Origin: Lethocerus indicus
Lineage: Eukaryota; Arthropoda; Insecta; Hemiptera; Belostomatidae
Direction: 5' to 3'
Assembly (NCBI GenBank): GCA_019843655.1
Contig: JACDQD010000001.1
Span: 38,734,392-38,798,391, forward strand
Length of the DNA: 64,000 nt
Each line of letters starts with the position of its first letter. The first letter of the stretch is position 1. The notes beneath the pieces are model-generated. The model ran no database searches. It was not told the origin of the DNA and saw only the letters and a program-made list of their open reading frames with translations. Shown one piece after another: positions 47,037 to 57,135 of this stretch. Position numbers and translations under genes: made by a program.

Positions 47037-47249
47037 CTATTGCCGACCCTGCTTGAACTCCGATGTAAGAATTAGCGCAGCTTCGGGCAGCGCTTTGTTC
47101 CTAATGTTCCTGCGTCCCGGTGTTACTGACGGTTCGTAATATCTGAATTCGGAACGGGCACCCCAAAGAATCGGCTGAGGTTCTATGGCCCTCTCGGAGT
47201 ATTGACTCTGAGCATTTGTGCCAATGCGGATCCCTGCCCGGACCGCACA
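47037..47249 (-). CDS. open GC-rich island in AT-rich DNA, possible exon
   Basis: A 70-codon minus-strand frame within a sharply bounded GC-rich island. The flanks on both sides are roughly three-quarters A+T by eye. Residues include GIRIGTNAQSQYSERAIEPQ, PILWGARSEFRYYEPS and RNKALPEAALILTSEFKQG. Acceptor-like GGTCCGGGCAG ends at 47234 and GTCA|GTAACA (about 47127) or CAGG|GTCGGC (about 47045) could be donors, none strong. The compositional contrast is the main argument. A GC-rich repeat fragment is the alternative. Confidence 0.28.
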   Translation of the reverse strand, partial: CAVRAGIRIGTNAQSQYSERAIEPQPILWGARSEFRYYEPSVTPGRRNIRNKALPEAALILTSEFKQGRQ

Positions 47250-48411
47250 TTAACATTTAACCGCTCTTTGAACCCCCCACCCCCTCCCACAATAAATATT
47301 AGTTTTATTAATTAAATCCACAATTTAAGACGGCGAACCTAACCCTAAGGGGTGGCGACAAATCTGGTCTAAGATTTCGAATTTCTAAAATAAGAAAAGT
47401 AATTTAAACGAATAAATTTATGATATCTATTTCACAAATATTTAATATTCCTTTAAAAGATCACGAAATATTCCTGAGAGAAATGAAAAATAATTAACCG
47501 TAGAGAATTGAAAAATCATTATAAATCGCACGTTGGCGTAAAGAAAGTGGAAACTAATTTGTCATTCGATAAATTATCATTTTAATAATTTAAATGAAAA
47601 CAAATTAATTACGACAATTATTCTCCATTATTATTATTAAATTCAAATATGATATATTAAATTCGTAATTCATAATATATATGTAATATTATTAATTAAT
47701 ACTTATAATAACAAGTTATTATTAATGACTGAATAATGGTTACTCCCGAAAGGATAACAATATTGATCCTTAGTCAGTTTTAATTTTAAACCAATAATAA
47801 ATTATTTAAACAGAATGGTTACGATAATCATTGTTTAAATAAAAGTCGGTTTAATTAATTCGAAAATTAATTAATTAAATTAAACTATGATTTATTATTT
47901 TTATCAGAAAAATTAAAATTTAAATATCATAATTATAACTAATCATTTTAATTCATTAAAAATATAATTATTAGGTATAATTAGTCAACAATAATTCATG
48001 TAATATATATTTAATAATTAGTTATTGTACTTCAATATGAAGTAATGAATACGGCAATTCTCTTTGGAAACTGATGACTCAGGAAATGTAATTTATTTTT
48101 AAAAAATTTAATTTGGTCGTTACGATAATGGGAAAACAATGAAATATTGAGCAGTAACTTATCGAATAAACGAGATTTTTTTTGAGGAGATTGTTTCATT
48201 TCTCTCTAATAGGATAGAACAAATTATATCGAAATAATGTGGGGAGTCTGTCCTAAAATGTACTCGCGTTTCGTAACGCCGATAAACCACCAATTTGATT
48301 AAAAGAAAGCTTACGAATTAAATTTCACTTGAGATTCATTAAATATATGTATATGGTGGAAATATACTTGATATAAAACAAAAGTTACTCTATGTAATTA
48401 ACATGTTAATA

Positions 48412-48416
<5 letters not shown>
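47250..48416. other. extremely AT-rich non-coding stretch
   Basis: Starts with a C-rich patch (47271-47289) and is then dominated by ATTAATTA-type sequence, with an AT palindrome near 47850-47885. No gene. Confidence 0.45.

Positions 48417-48464
<48 letters not shown>
48417..48464. repeat. (TA)n microsatellite
   Basis: About 24 TA units. Confidence 0.95.
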
Positions 48465-48465
<1 letters not shown>

Positions 48466-49843
48466 GTGGCGAGCTTTTATTTGAACGCAGTTTTAAAAAT
48501 GATTAAAAATTATAAATGTGGTTTCAAGTAAATGATTACTCTTTTGCCTGGGAAGTTCATAATTAAAGTAATAACCCATTAAAAGAAGATTGTAATCTTG
48601 CGTAGTTATCTTAGTTTTCGCATTATTAATTCGATGCTCTGGGATATTAATTTCTTCGCAATTTTCGTCGAAAATAATGGACAATAGGGTGACGAAAAAG
48701 TATTCCGCCGTTTTTCAGTTTTTCTGGTTATCACCGGATAATATGATCATGGCACATGCGATAAATAATTGGAATGATTCTGGCCATTCTGGAATAATCA
48801 GGGTAAATGACGAAAACGTTTCGGCGTATCGCTCATTTTCTGAAAGGATTTACTTTATAACCCCTCTAAACGCTGCGCTTGTTTATCTTACGACGAAAGC
48901 TTGGCAATGGTATAGCAGTTTTTTTAATTTTCAAATAATACTGCGATTTATAATTTAAAGTTTTCGTTTTATTTCATATTAATGCTTGCTGTGTGGCAAT
49001 ATTTTGCTGGCGGGCATTAAAAGTGACCTGTAAATCTTTAATTAGGCGAATACGTTGAAATCCCGTGAAGTCCGACGGGTAAAGTCCCGGGACTCTACTC
49101 GCGCCTGAGCGAGTCCTTTACATATCTTCGCAATTTTGGGAAAACGAATGAAAGCCGACAGCAGCGGCTTAGATACCTTTCGGTCGGCGGAGAGTTATAA
49201 TAGCCTTCCATTAAAATTGACCAAATTTGCCTCGAATCTTCCCAAAAGCATTGTCGCCATTCCGCAGAATACTCGACTGGGTTATAAATGATTTGTTATC
49301 GAAATTACAAATTTTGTGATAAATTTCCGCTCTGATAAATTATATTATTGCGCAATAATGTAAATTGCCCTAACGGAGGATCCGCCATCGGTAAGCGACA
49401 GGCTGCCGGTCTAAAATCTGCATTTCCGGTTCGCCCGTTACCGCCGATTTTGTTTTAACCAAATAATTTAATTGTATATGTATTAGAGTTTAGCTCTGAA
49501 CTAATTTTCCATTTTTAAACGAGTTCTCATTTAAATTTGGCGATTGCGAAATATCCGATTCCATACGGGCCGGTTTTGGGGTAAAGTTTCAATCGCTATA
49601 TTATATCATCACACCCGCCATATTTCGTCCGGTCACATTTCGGACCTATTCTCACGACTCACGTTGACCCCCCTCCACCATCGGGTATATTAAATTGCTC
49701 GTTCTAAACTTTCTGGAGGTAGGCGAAATTTAAATGTTACGTATTACATTATGTATTGCATCATCGTATTATTGTCCAATACCCCTCGGACTCAGTATTT
49801 GATTAGTTTTTGTACGTTCCGATCGCTCTATGTACTCGTTCAT
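48465..49843. other. non-coding stretch
   Basis: A 93-codon ATG frame at 48677-48958 (MDNRVTKKYSAVFQFFWLSP at its start) is the only notable frame. No splice or family evidence, so it is left uncalled. The rest is mixed. Confidence 0.3.
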
Positions 49844-50102
49844 TGTCACTAACTGGCTTCCGGTGGTATTGCATAAGTTGTGAGGAGAGCCTCGGTTGGC
49901 GTGAGTCGACCCCCTACTGTTCCGGGATTTTTCCTCTTTTGAAACCACCCGATTGGGCCGTTCTGGGAGAGTTCTCGCCCTTTTCTTCCGGCGCCCTCTC
50001 GGGTGTCGTCGGAGGAAAAGTCCCGGAACGGCAGGCGACCAACCCCCGTCAACCGAGGCCCTTCGCGCATTACGCGATCCTACCGGTAGCCGGCTAGTGA
50101 AA
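49844..50102. mobile_element. MITE-like element with about 90-bp terminal inverted repeats
   Basis: The left arm 49844-49936 (TGTCACTAACTGGCTTCCGG, GCCTCGGTTGGCG, GTTCCGGGATTTTTCCTC) pairs with the complement of 50012-50102 (TTTCACTAGCCGGCTACCGG, GCCTCGGTTGACG, GTTCCGGGACTTTTCCTC). The loop is about 75 bp. Ends read CACTA/TAGTG, but the flanks show neither TTAA nor a clear 3-bp duplication, so the superfamily is open. Confidence 0.7.
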
Positions 50103-50655
50103 ATTCAAGTTCTGGTCGCGGGAACCTTCGCTCATTTATCACTACTCGTTTAGTTTATTTTTCAAAGTTTTAGGAATACGAACGGACGCAATTTTTTTTT
50201 TCTCGGGGAGTCTGGGTCCCCGAATTTGAGTGGACGGCGATGATCTCGGAGCGGGAAGTCCCGCGGCCCTAAGTGCCCACTCAGAAAGCTTAACGACCCA
50301 TTTCCGCGTTACGCCATTACACCGTCCCGTCCGCCGTCCTTACCTGCGTCCTTTCCAAAACTCATCGATCGACCCCCCTCCTCACCCCTCCTGGACTCTG
50401 AAAAGTATACGGTTATCGAGACTTCTTCTTTTTACTCCCGTTTCTTGGGGCCACCGGAGAGTGACACCATCAAGGCTCTCCGTTCGCAAACATTTTACTG
50501 GACAAAGCGCGGATCGGTCTGCTCCGATGGTCGAAACGCCGGGAAATATGTCTGGCAAAAATCGCGGAATACCTCCCCACGGGGCGTATTTTTTGGGTAT
50601 TGACATTCGTCCCGACTCGAATAAAAAAACCCGGCCATATTAAGCCGCAGCGAGC

Positions 50656-50659
<4 letters not shown>
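50103..50659. other. GC-rich non-coding stretch
   Basis: A 137-codon plus frame without ATG (50230-50643) and opposing frames are open, reflecting composition. No domain or splice support. Confidence 0.3.

Positions 50660-50711
<52 letters not shown>
50660..50711. repeat. (TA)n microsatellite
   Basis: About 26 TA units. Confidence 0.95.
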
Positions 50712-50715
<4 letters not shown>

Positions 50716-50894
50716 CATACATAAATATATTAACAGGCAAAGCATTAAAATCCGGGCATTGTATCAAATACCCGGAGTTTCGGGAGAGAGAAATATATAT
50801 CTGGTGTATTTAATTTTATGTTCGGTTGATATATTTTGGCTTACCATGTCTAATTTCATTGGCTCTTTAGGGTCCGAAATGATTCATACATTAC

Positions 50895-51168
50895 CTTTCG
50901 CTCCTCGCGATTCCGAACCATTCTCTACAATGCCCGTTATACATATAAGATACAATAACATCTAGAAGCATGCACCGGCGGTGTACACGACCGGACGGTC
51001 TCCCGCCGGGTCTACTTTCTCCCGGCGGGAAATCGTCCGTCGAGTGCATTTGAAGCGGGGAAAATTCGGGAAATACATCCAAAGCCGAACAAGAAGAAAG
51101 CGAGTCATCAGGATGGCCGGTGCTGCTCAAAGTGGCGGACGTCCCTTCATCATTCCTTCGACGACCTT
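50895..51168 (-). CDS. candidate 274-nt coding exon
   Basis: On the minus strand a pyrimidine-rich tract ends GATTATAG at 51169. The open segment runs to AGCGAAAG|GTAATG (donor 50894-50893). Phase 1 in, phase 2 out. About 90 residues include RRNDEGTSATLSSTGHPDD, SLSSCSALDVFPEFSPLQMH, DDFPPGESRPGGRPSGRVHR and YMYNGHCREWFGIARSE, a Ser/Pro/Asp-rich disordered-like part followed by a more structured end. The entry phase fits the exit phase of 51994-52070, which lies 825 bases upstream. No family is recognised. Confidence 0.35.
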
Positions 51169-51536
51169 CTATAATCGGTCGTCGGAAAATATACAAAAGT
51201 AAAGACTGAAGGGTCCGCCACCGCGGTTTGAGACGCACCTTCGATCGGAGGCCGCGTCGACCGCTAACCCTTCGAGGACTGACGGACGTCCGTAATAAGA
51301 TGTTAAATAGAAATTTACAGTTTTTTCAAATAATAAATGTCGCTTTAATCTCAATTTAAATCCGACGAAATTCGACCCGCCGCCGAAGAATCGGGCGCGA
51401 TTACGCCGCGTCGCCGGATTACGCTGCAAATTCAAAGAATCGCAGAACGAAACATCGAAGACCGAGTGACAATGCAGTTACAGCGTTGACCTGGCAAAAA
51501 TAGATAACTATAAAGAGATCCTGTTTCTTTAATTAA

Positions 51537-51713
51537 CACTAGGTTTACGGGCCGCGTCAAAATGACGCATTTCGAATTTCGGTAGGAAAATGACAAAAAC
51601 CATCCATTTTTATGTATCGAAGTTTATTTTTTTCAAAAGTTTTGTAATTTTGAAATACACAGTATACCTGTATGCGTCAAATTGACACGTAAGAAAGTTC
51701 CGTAAACTTAGTG
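51537..51713. mobile_element. piggyBac-like MITE
   Basis: TTAA at 51533-51536 precedes CACTAGGTTTACGG. The reverse complement of the right end reads CACTAAGTTTACGG, followed by TTTA at 51714-51717 (one change from TTAA). Subterminal CGTCAAAATGACGC and TGCGTCAAATTGACACG are inverted versions of each other. A 177 bp size and TTAA targeting are typical of non-autonomous piggyBac-like elements. No transposase. Confidence 0.65.
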
Positions 51714-51993
51714 TTTACTAAGAGACTCCTTATATCGGTCGAAATATCGTAAATAATACAAAGTATTATTTACCCAGAAAAATACATTAAGGAAATAATT
51801 AAGAAAACGAGGTTTTTCCGGAAAGGGTTAACGGCCGTCGTGATGCCCCCCCCTTCGGAGTACATACCCGGGCGTTGGGATTTTGAACTCTAAGCGGGAT
51901 CGATCTAGGGGAAAGGAGCGGAGATCTATAGGCGGGGGCCCGGGCAGGCTCCGGGGGCGGTAGCGGGAGCGTTTTCTGAATGTTGGTACTGAC

Positions 51994-52070
51994 CTTTGTG
52001 GACCGCGAGATACCGTCCGTCGGAGTGGTAAGGCTCTAGGAGTAGGGCGAGGGCAGTCGGCGAGACTGAG
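51994..52070 (-). CDS. candidate 77-nt coding exon
   Basis: On the minus strand CCGGAGCCCTCACAG ends at 52071. A 77-base open segment and CCACAAAG|GTCAGTAC (donor 51993-51992) follow. In the frame with phase 2 in and phase 1 out it encodes SVSPTALALLLEPYHSDGRY and then LAVHK, and splices in phase to 50895-51168 (completing a Glu codon). A second frame is also open. The block is CpG-rich. No family is recognised. Confidence 0.33.
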
Positions 52071-52105
52071 CTGTGAGGGCTCCGGCCGGCGATAAAGTGC
52101 CCGCT

Positions 52106-52140
52106 CCCCACCACCGCCCCCACCGCCCCCACCGCCCCCA
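52106..52140. repeat. CACCGCCCC minisatellite, G4-capable on the minus strand
   Basis: Three to four tandem units of CCGCCCCCA. The complementary strand has repeated GGGGGCGGT units, with more than four G-runs of at least three in about 35 bases. This lies just upstream (minus sense) of the 51994-52070 candidate exon. Confidence 0.85.
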
Positions 52141-52830
52141 CGACCGTAACCGCCCCTGACCCCCACCTCTCTCGCCCGATACTCCCCGACCTTTAAATTA
52201 GCGGTCGCCCAACCTTTTCCCTCTGGGGTAGGCCCGCCGTCCCGAGATTTAACGTCCCCGGCCCTAACGCACCGCCCGCCTTTTCGCCGCCCCCGGCATC
52301 CGCGTTCCCCTAATCGGCCGGCACCCAGTATGTCTCAATTCGACGCACACCCTAGCCATAGGTATACCGCGTGCAGAATTTCATAAAGTAAACTTCGATA
52401 TCTATTAAATTGATGAAAATCAGCCGGGTTTTTTAATTTCCCTACTTGAAATTCGAAATGCGTAATTTTCACGCGTCCCGTGAACCTCGTGTCACTCGGG
52501 CTTCGATATTTCGTACTGCGAGTCTTTGAAGTTGCAGCGTAATTTCGATGACGTAATCGCGCAATTACGTTTCGGCGTAATCTTTTTTTAACCCATTCCC
52601 AGTTCGGGAGTACCGGAATTTTTGAAATGCGCCCTCGGGGATCTTCGGATTCGGAATTTATAAACGGTCTCGAAGCGCCGCTGAGTGAGGACCCGGTGTA
52701 CAGGATAGGATGGGGCGGATAAAAAAGGATCCACTCGCCCAACCGATAGTCCATCTGACGTGCTATCCCAAAAAAGGCGCTCTTTTTCTGTTTTGTTGTA
52801 AAACACGATTATTAGGCTCGTTTATTGATT
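52141..52830. other. CpG-rich then mixed non-coding stretch
   Basis: CpG-rich to 52.33 kb. A minus-strand ATG frame of 139 codons covers 52335-52754, with an acceptor-like GGGTCCTCACTCAG inside (about 52684) but no family and no consistent donor. GTTTTGTTGTAAAACACGAT at 52789 recurs inverted inside the pogo-like element (about 15385-15408). Confidence 0.3.
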
Positions 52831-53131
52831 GTTTCTTTTATTTATTGTACAATCAACAAGTAAGTATCGTAGATTTCGTGTGTTTCTGTCTCCTCTCACT
52901 AGTTAGCAAAAGGCCAAACAGCGAGAGGAGACAGAAACACACGAAATCTACGGTATTCCAACCCCTCGCAGACCACAAAACAGGTATTCTAAACCAACAA
53001 GTAAGTGTTATAAGTTCGATTGCGGAAGGACGTTTTATGGCAGTTTTTTATCTTGATAAAGATGCCATCCAATGATGGTACTTTTGTCTTGTATCTGGGC
53101 TATAGAAGATCTCTGGGCCGGTGGATTAGGC
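52831..53131 (-). mobile_element. old 3' end of the LINE-derived retroposon, interrupted
   Basis: The tail TTTATTGTACAATCAAC is separated by a nested foldback element from the 3' UTR (TTGATAAAGATGCCATCCAA, TGATGGTACTTTTGTC, AGAAGATCTCTGGGCCGGTG). Divergence from the 23 and 57 kb copies is large. Confidence 0.75.
52866..52994 (+). mobile_element. foldback element nested in the LINE tail, with TSD
   Basis: Flanked by exact CAACAAGTAAGT at 52854-52865 and 52995-53006. Left arm 52868-52897 is the perfect reverse complement of 52923-52952 (30 bp: CGTAGATTTCGTGTGTTTCT then GTCTCCTCTC). Then a one-sided extension GTATTCCAACCCCTCGCAGA, CCACAAAACAGGTATTCTAAA follows. It is the cleanest member of the family. 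Confidence 0.85.
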
Positions 53132-53236
53132 TCGTAGTTTGACGTTAATAGGCTTTACTATAACGCGTCCCTATTATTCGACATTCTGAAGTTTTGCCTA
53201 GAAATAATTGTTCTATAAGATATATATGTATGTATG

Positions 53237-53240
<4 letters not shown>

Positions 53241-53301
<61 letters not shown>

Positions 53302-53312
53302 GTGTGTGTGTG
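53241..53312. repeat. (TA)n plus (TG)n compound microsatellite
   Basis: ATGT repeats lead into about 22 TA units and then about 12 TG units. Confidence 0.95.
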
Positions 53313-54003
53313 CGCGTGTACGTGTGGGTGTGTGAATTATTGCAAACCGTGTTGCAGTGTGTATTATTATATAACGCGTTTATATGAATTAAATTGTGAC
53401 GAAAACGGGGTTTGGCACTTAGTCCGCATTAAATCCTTTCGCATAGTTAATCCTAAGCTAGACCGGTTCCTCTTCTCGCGGCATGAAACAATAACGCTAC
53501 GAACGAAATTCAGAGACGACATTTAAAAATCAGCTGGATGGAATAACCATTCCGGCGAGAGGCCGAAACTGGACTAGCGCGAGAAGGAATCGGTAAGTGG
53601 AAACAGAGTATTGAGAAACTAATTACACACCCTGGCGCGCTTAAACGAATTAATGTAGTAAATAGTAAGATTTTTTTATAACGGCACACTTGGAACGGGA
53701 TAATTCGGTTTAATTATTTAAATTCAGGTTATATCCGTCGCGTTCAGGTGCGGTCGCAAGGAGGATATTTGAACCCCAAAGACCACCTCGTGTAAAGGGG
53801 CTTGATATATGAAGGGGCACTTGATATATGGTTTCGTTATATGAAACTCTCCATGCTCCAGTCTAATGAACTTGCACTTTCTTAAGCAATCGATGATCGC
53901 TTAAGCGTCTCGGACACTAGAATAATATTACGTCGCCGGCGCTTTGAACTTGATTTTTAGGGGCTTAGAAAACGTCGAGGTATTGGGAACACACGATTGT
54001 TAC
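53313..54003. other. non-coding stretch with a possible foldback relic
   Basis: GCTAGACCGGTTCC near 53456 and GGCGAGAGGCCGAAACTGG, ACTAGCGCGAGAAGG near 53553 resemble inner-arm blocks of the foldback family in inverted order. Too diverged to delimit. Confidence 0.3.
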
Positions 54004-54089
54004 CTTCTTTTGACGAAGATCACACGGGTCTACTTCCTGTTGTTCGAAGACGCGTAGTTTCTGGTTTGTCGGATGTAATTCGAAAACGA
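54004..54089 (-). CDS. candidate 86-nt coding exon, strong splice sites
   Basis: On the minus strand TTTTTTCTTTCTAATAG ends at 54090. An open segment follows, then CAAAAGAAG|GTAACA (donor 54003-54002). Phase 1 in, phase 0 out. It encodes VFELHPTNQKLRVFEQQEVD and then PCDLRQKK, a charged, helix-compatible peptide. The acceptor tract is almost pure pyrimidine. Alternatively the segment belongs to a longer ATG-initiated frame beginning at 54156 with a hydrophobic FFFLIVVF core; splicing would remove that part. No family is recognised. Confidence 0.36.
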
Positions 54090-54441
54090 CTATTAGAAAG
54101 AAAAAACTGCACGTTCGCCCCGACATTGCCCCGGTTCTATAGAGCGCTAAATGCATGTCCCAGACGATTTGAAAAGGTCTACACAGTGTCCGGTTGAAGG
54201 GAGTGCGATTAAGCCCGCTCCGCTTTTCAAGCCCTCTCGGCGACCGCTCCCGGTGAAAAACTTTATGAAAGTCCGCGGTTTAAGTATGTCGGCGAATCTT
54301 ATCGACAATGCGTCCGAAGTCGCCGCGTTTTAAGAGCTTTAAAAAATCATCCGAAGAAGCATTCGCTGGTGCCCAGTACTCGCTGCAATGGATTTCATTC
54401 CGGTGTGGGTTTCCTTTAAAAATCATTACGAGAGCACTACA

Positions 54442-54476
54442 AAACCGATCATTATTTCTATAGTAATGATCGGTTT
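54442..54476. repeat. perfect 13-bp hairpin
   Basis: AAACCGATCATTA and its exact complement flank the 9-base loop TTTCTATAG. No T-run follows and the context is not bacterial, so terminator function is not suggested. Confidence 0.85.
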
Positions 54477-55374
54477 GTCTTCTACCAGGATTTCCTTGCT
54501 TATTAAGGACAATGAAAGAAAGCTGTAACAAATAATTGGGATTATTCTAAAATTAAATACGTAATTACCGTTTGATACGAAAGAATACCAAAAATTCCTT
54601 TATAGCATTCACCACTTATTATTGCAGTAATAAAAAGATTGTATATAGAAACAAACCAAACTATGGATCCCATGCTAACTTCCTTAATGAATTTGAAATT
54701 CACAAAAATCGTTGTTACAATCAATAAATAAGTTCACGATAATATTAGGTTTACTTCTTAATTTGTTCTTGCACATTCCAGCTAGAAGTGATTCATTTTG
54801 TAATCTCAAAATACTGAATCATCGCACATACGAATGGGAACAGTTCCTATTTAAAAAAAAACGACCAGACAAACAAATGTTGTTACATGAAACAGTTTGT
54901 TTAGAAACAAAACAGAATTCTGTCCTATATCGAAAATTTGATGCAGTCTCAATCAAATCGTGACGCAATACAAAAGCCGTACGATGTTAAAAAACAAATC
55001 AATCTATGATATTGAAAATATTAGAATACTGTTTCACCACTGCTTTTAGGAAATTGCATTTACTTTAACATGATATACATTTTAAACAATAATAGCATTT
55101 TGTATCTTAAAGTTATCGACCCGACGTCTAAGCTGGATAAACTACTTGAATAACCTGATGCAATTCCCCTTCATATAGGGACTAGAGGTAGACCTCTAGG
55201 ATGAATCCAAAAATCATTCAAATATTTTGAAATTATTAATTGCTAAAATTTAGATGTATTACAATATTATATTTTATTTTTTTTAAATGTAATTTTGTAT
55301 CTTAAATTTATATCAAAGTCTTAATCTCCTCCCTTATTGTCATTGCCTACATATTCAAGAGCATCTATTGTTTC

Positions 55375-55378
<4 letters not shown>
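54477..55378. other. AT-rich non-coding stretch
   Basis: An 83-codon frame at 54712-54963 has a hydrophobic, signal-like start (IILGLLLNLFLHIPARS) and two cysteines but begins with TTG and has no ATG or credible acceptor. It is noted but not called. Confidence 0.3.

Positions 55379-55441
<63 letters not shown>
55379..55441. repeat. (TA)n microsatellite
   Basis: About 31 TA units, one of the two longest arrays. Confidence 0.95.
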
Positions 55442-55448
<7 letters not shown>

Positions 55449-55711
55449 CATTATTTTATTTTTTAAGATGATATGAATACTCTTATTCATGATACAGAGT
55501 ATCATACCAACATTTATTGGTTAGCTTTAAATCAATTTAATGAAGACAAATACTTCAACGGTAAAAATAAATAAATAACAACGGAAATACAATAAATAAA
55601 AACAGGGAAAATTCAAATTCTGAGAACGCATTAATTAGACAAGGCCGAATACGAGGCATTGATTTCTAGTTAGGACGATCTTTACTTACCGAAGCTTTTA
55701 TTTTAATTCAG

Positions 55712-55782
55712 AAACTTGGAGGGTGCGATGTTTAAACAAGCCGAGTCGACGTTCTGAAAATATGGCCGACACCCAATTAAAG
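55712..55782 (+). CDS. possible internal exon
   Basis: GCTTTTATTTTAATTCAG precedes a 71-base open segment that ends CAATTAAAG|GTTAAA. Phase 1 in, phase 0 out. It encodes TWRVRCLNKPSRRSENMADT and then QLK. The acceptor is excellent and the donor weak (GTTAAA). The frame continues open beyond the donor to 55941. No family is recognised. Confidence 0.22.
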
Positions 55783-57070
55783 GTTAAACTGTTGCCAATA
55801 GGGAATTTCGCCATTCCTTTTTTACCGGATGAATCGTATTTAAAATCATCAAATATTTGTAATTTATTTTTATTTCGACTAATTATATCATTAATACAAT
55901 CAAAAGTGCGTATTTTCTTAGCATTGAATACTGAACGGTGAAAGATTTTTACGTTCTACTTCGAAGATCGACCTTTAACTGGTGTATTCTTTAAGTATTA
56001 AAATAACGTTTAAATATTATTTAAGCGATTGCACAAAAATTGTTAGCGACAAACGTTTCCGACAAGTCACTCATGGAAATATCTTCACCCAAGCGCCGTA
56101 AGAGGAAACTGCGCCGTCATTGCCTGGCTAACTAGTAGGGGCAGGGGCGGGACTACAATCGATGGATGGATTCCCCGTCAAAAGTACATTTGCGTTAGCT
56201 TATCGCACTGTCACTAAATATAATATTAGCCATTCTAGTCGCGACTTAAAAAAAAGGAAAAAACGAAAAGATATTATTTAAAATCGATCTAGTACAAATT
56301 ATTCAGAAGTCCGCGCCGGGTGAAGGATACGTTTTGGGGGATAAATTGCATAACTGAAATCGGTTTCGTGGAATTATCTCAGCAGCAAACTGCTCAAAGC
56401 AAAAACTGCTTCATAAAAATAATATTTTGAAAAGTTTTTTTATAAAAAATTTTATCGGTTAAAAAGGTTTTTATTCTATTTTCCGCACGTTAATACAAAA
56501 CGCTGGGGGTTTCCAGAATTTAGTCTTCATTCTAAATGAAATGACAATTCAAATATCTCCCGTTTAAATATATATATATGTATATATATTTATCGGAACA
56601 GCAACAACTGGTTTGAAATAGTTACGAGGTCTGTAATTAAAAATATCGTAATTAGCAGTCCGTTAATTACTACGTTTGAAACTTCCCTGCTAGTCGAGAA
56701 CTTTTTTTTTATCTTATTAGGACTTAAACTTACAGATTTTTTTTCAAGGCCGGAATAAAAATTCCGAGGGGAAATTCTGAAGGGAATTCCCGTCGGCGGA
56801 GGGACAGGTAACACGGGGGACCGGGAAGGAAATCTGGATAATGCGATAAATCAATTTCCATTTTTTATCGGATGTCTAGGCGGGGACAGCCGGTTTGATA
56901 AAAGAATAAACGGGAAAAATACCGCTTCCATTTCTCTGCCGGATTTACGCCGACGGCTTTGCCGGTTTATTTCTGGTTTCAAGAGAGACCTGGATAAGCT
57001 CGAATTTCGGTAATAGATATTTCGGTTCCCACGACCAGAACAGGGATTTTTCCCGCGTTTTAATAATTAG
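55783..57070. other. non-coding stretch
   Basis: AT-rich to 56.7 kb with a short TA run at 56570-56590, GC-richer to 57.07 kb. No gene supported. Confidence 0.35.
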
Positions 57071-57135
57071 AATTTCCGGGAGTCCTCACGGGTGTTGTCC
57101 GCTTCCGACGTTCCTACTAGTAAGCTAGTTAGTGA
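57071..57135 (+). mobile_element. fragment of the 90-bp-TIR hairpin family
   Basis: GGGTGTTGTCCGCTTCCGACG then TTCCTACTAGTAAGC and TAGTTAGTGAC match the loop (16670) and right terminus (50085-50100) of the family. The middle of the arm is deleted. Confidence 0.45.

Noticed and set aside
47040..47240. Ribosomal RNA fragment
   Set aside because: The GC-rich island has no run I can match to conserved rRNA segments, and it is open on one strand.
50230..50643. A 137-codon plus-strand frame
   Set aside because: It begins without ATG, opposes other open frames and has no domain.
52335..52754. A 139-codon minus-strand frame beginning with ATG
   Set aside because: No family, no consistent donor, and a second frame is open over part of it. 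It might contain an exon after GGTCCTCACTCAG but I could not fix a boundary.
54712..54963. Signal-peptide-like 83-codon frame
   Set aside because: It starts at TTG with no upstream ATG, and no acceptor with a pyrimidine tract supports a spliced start.
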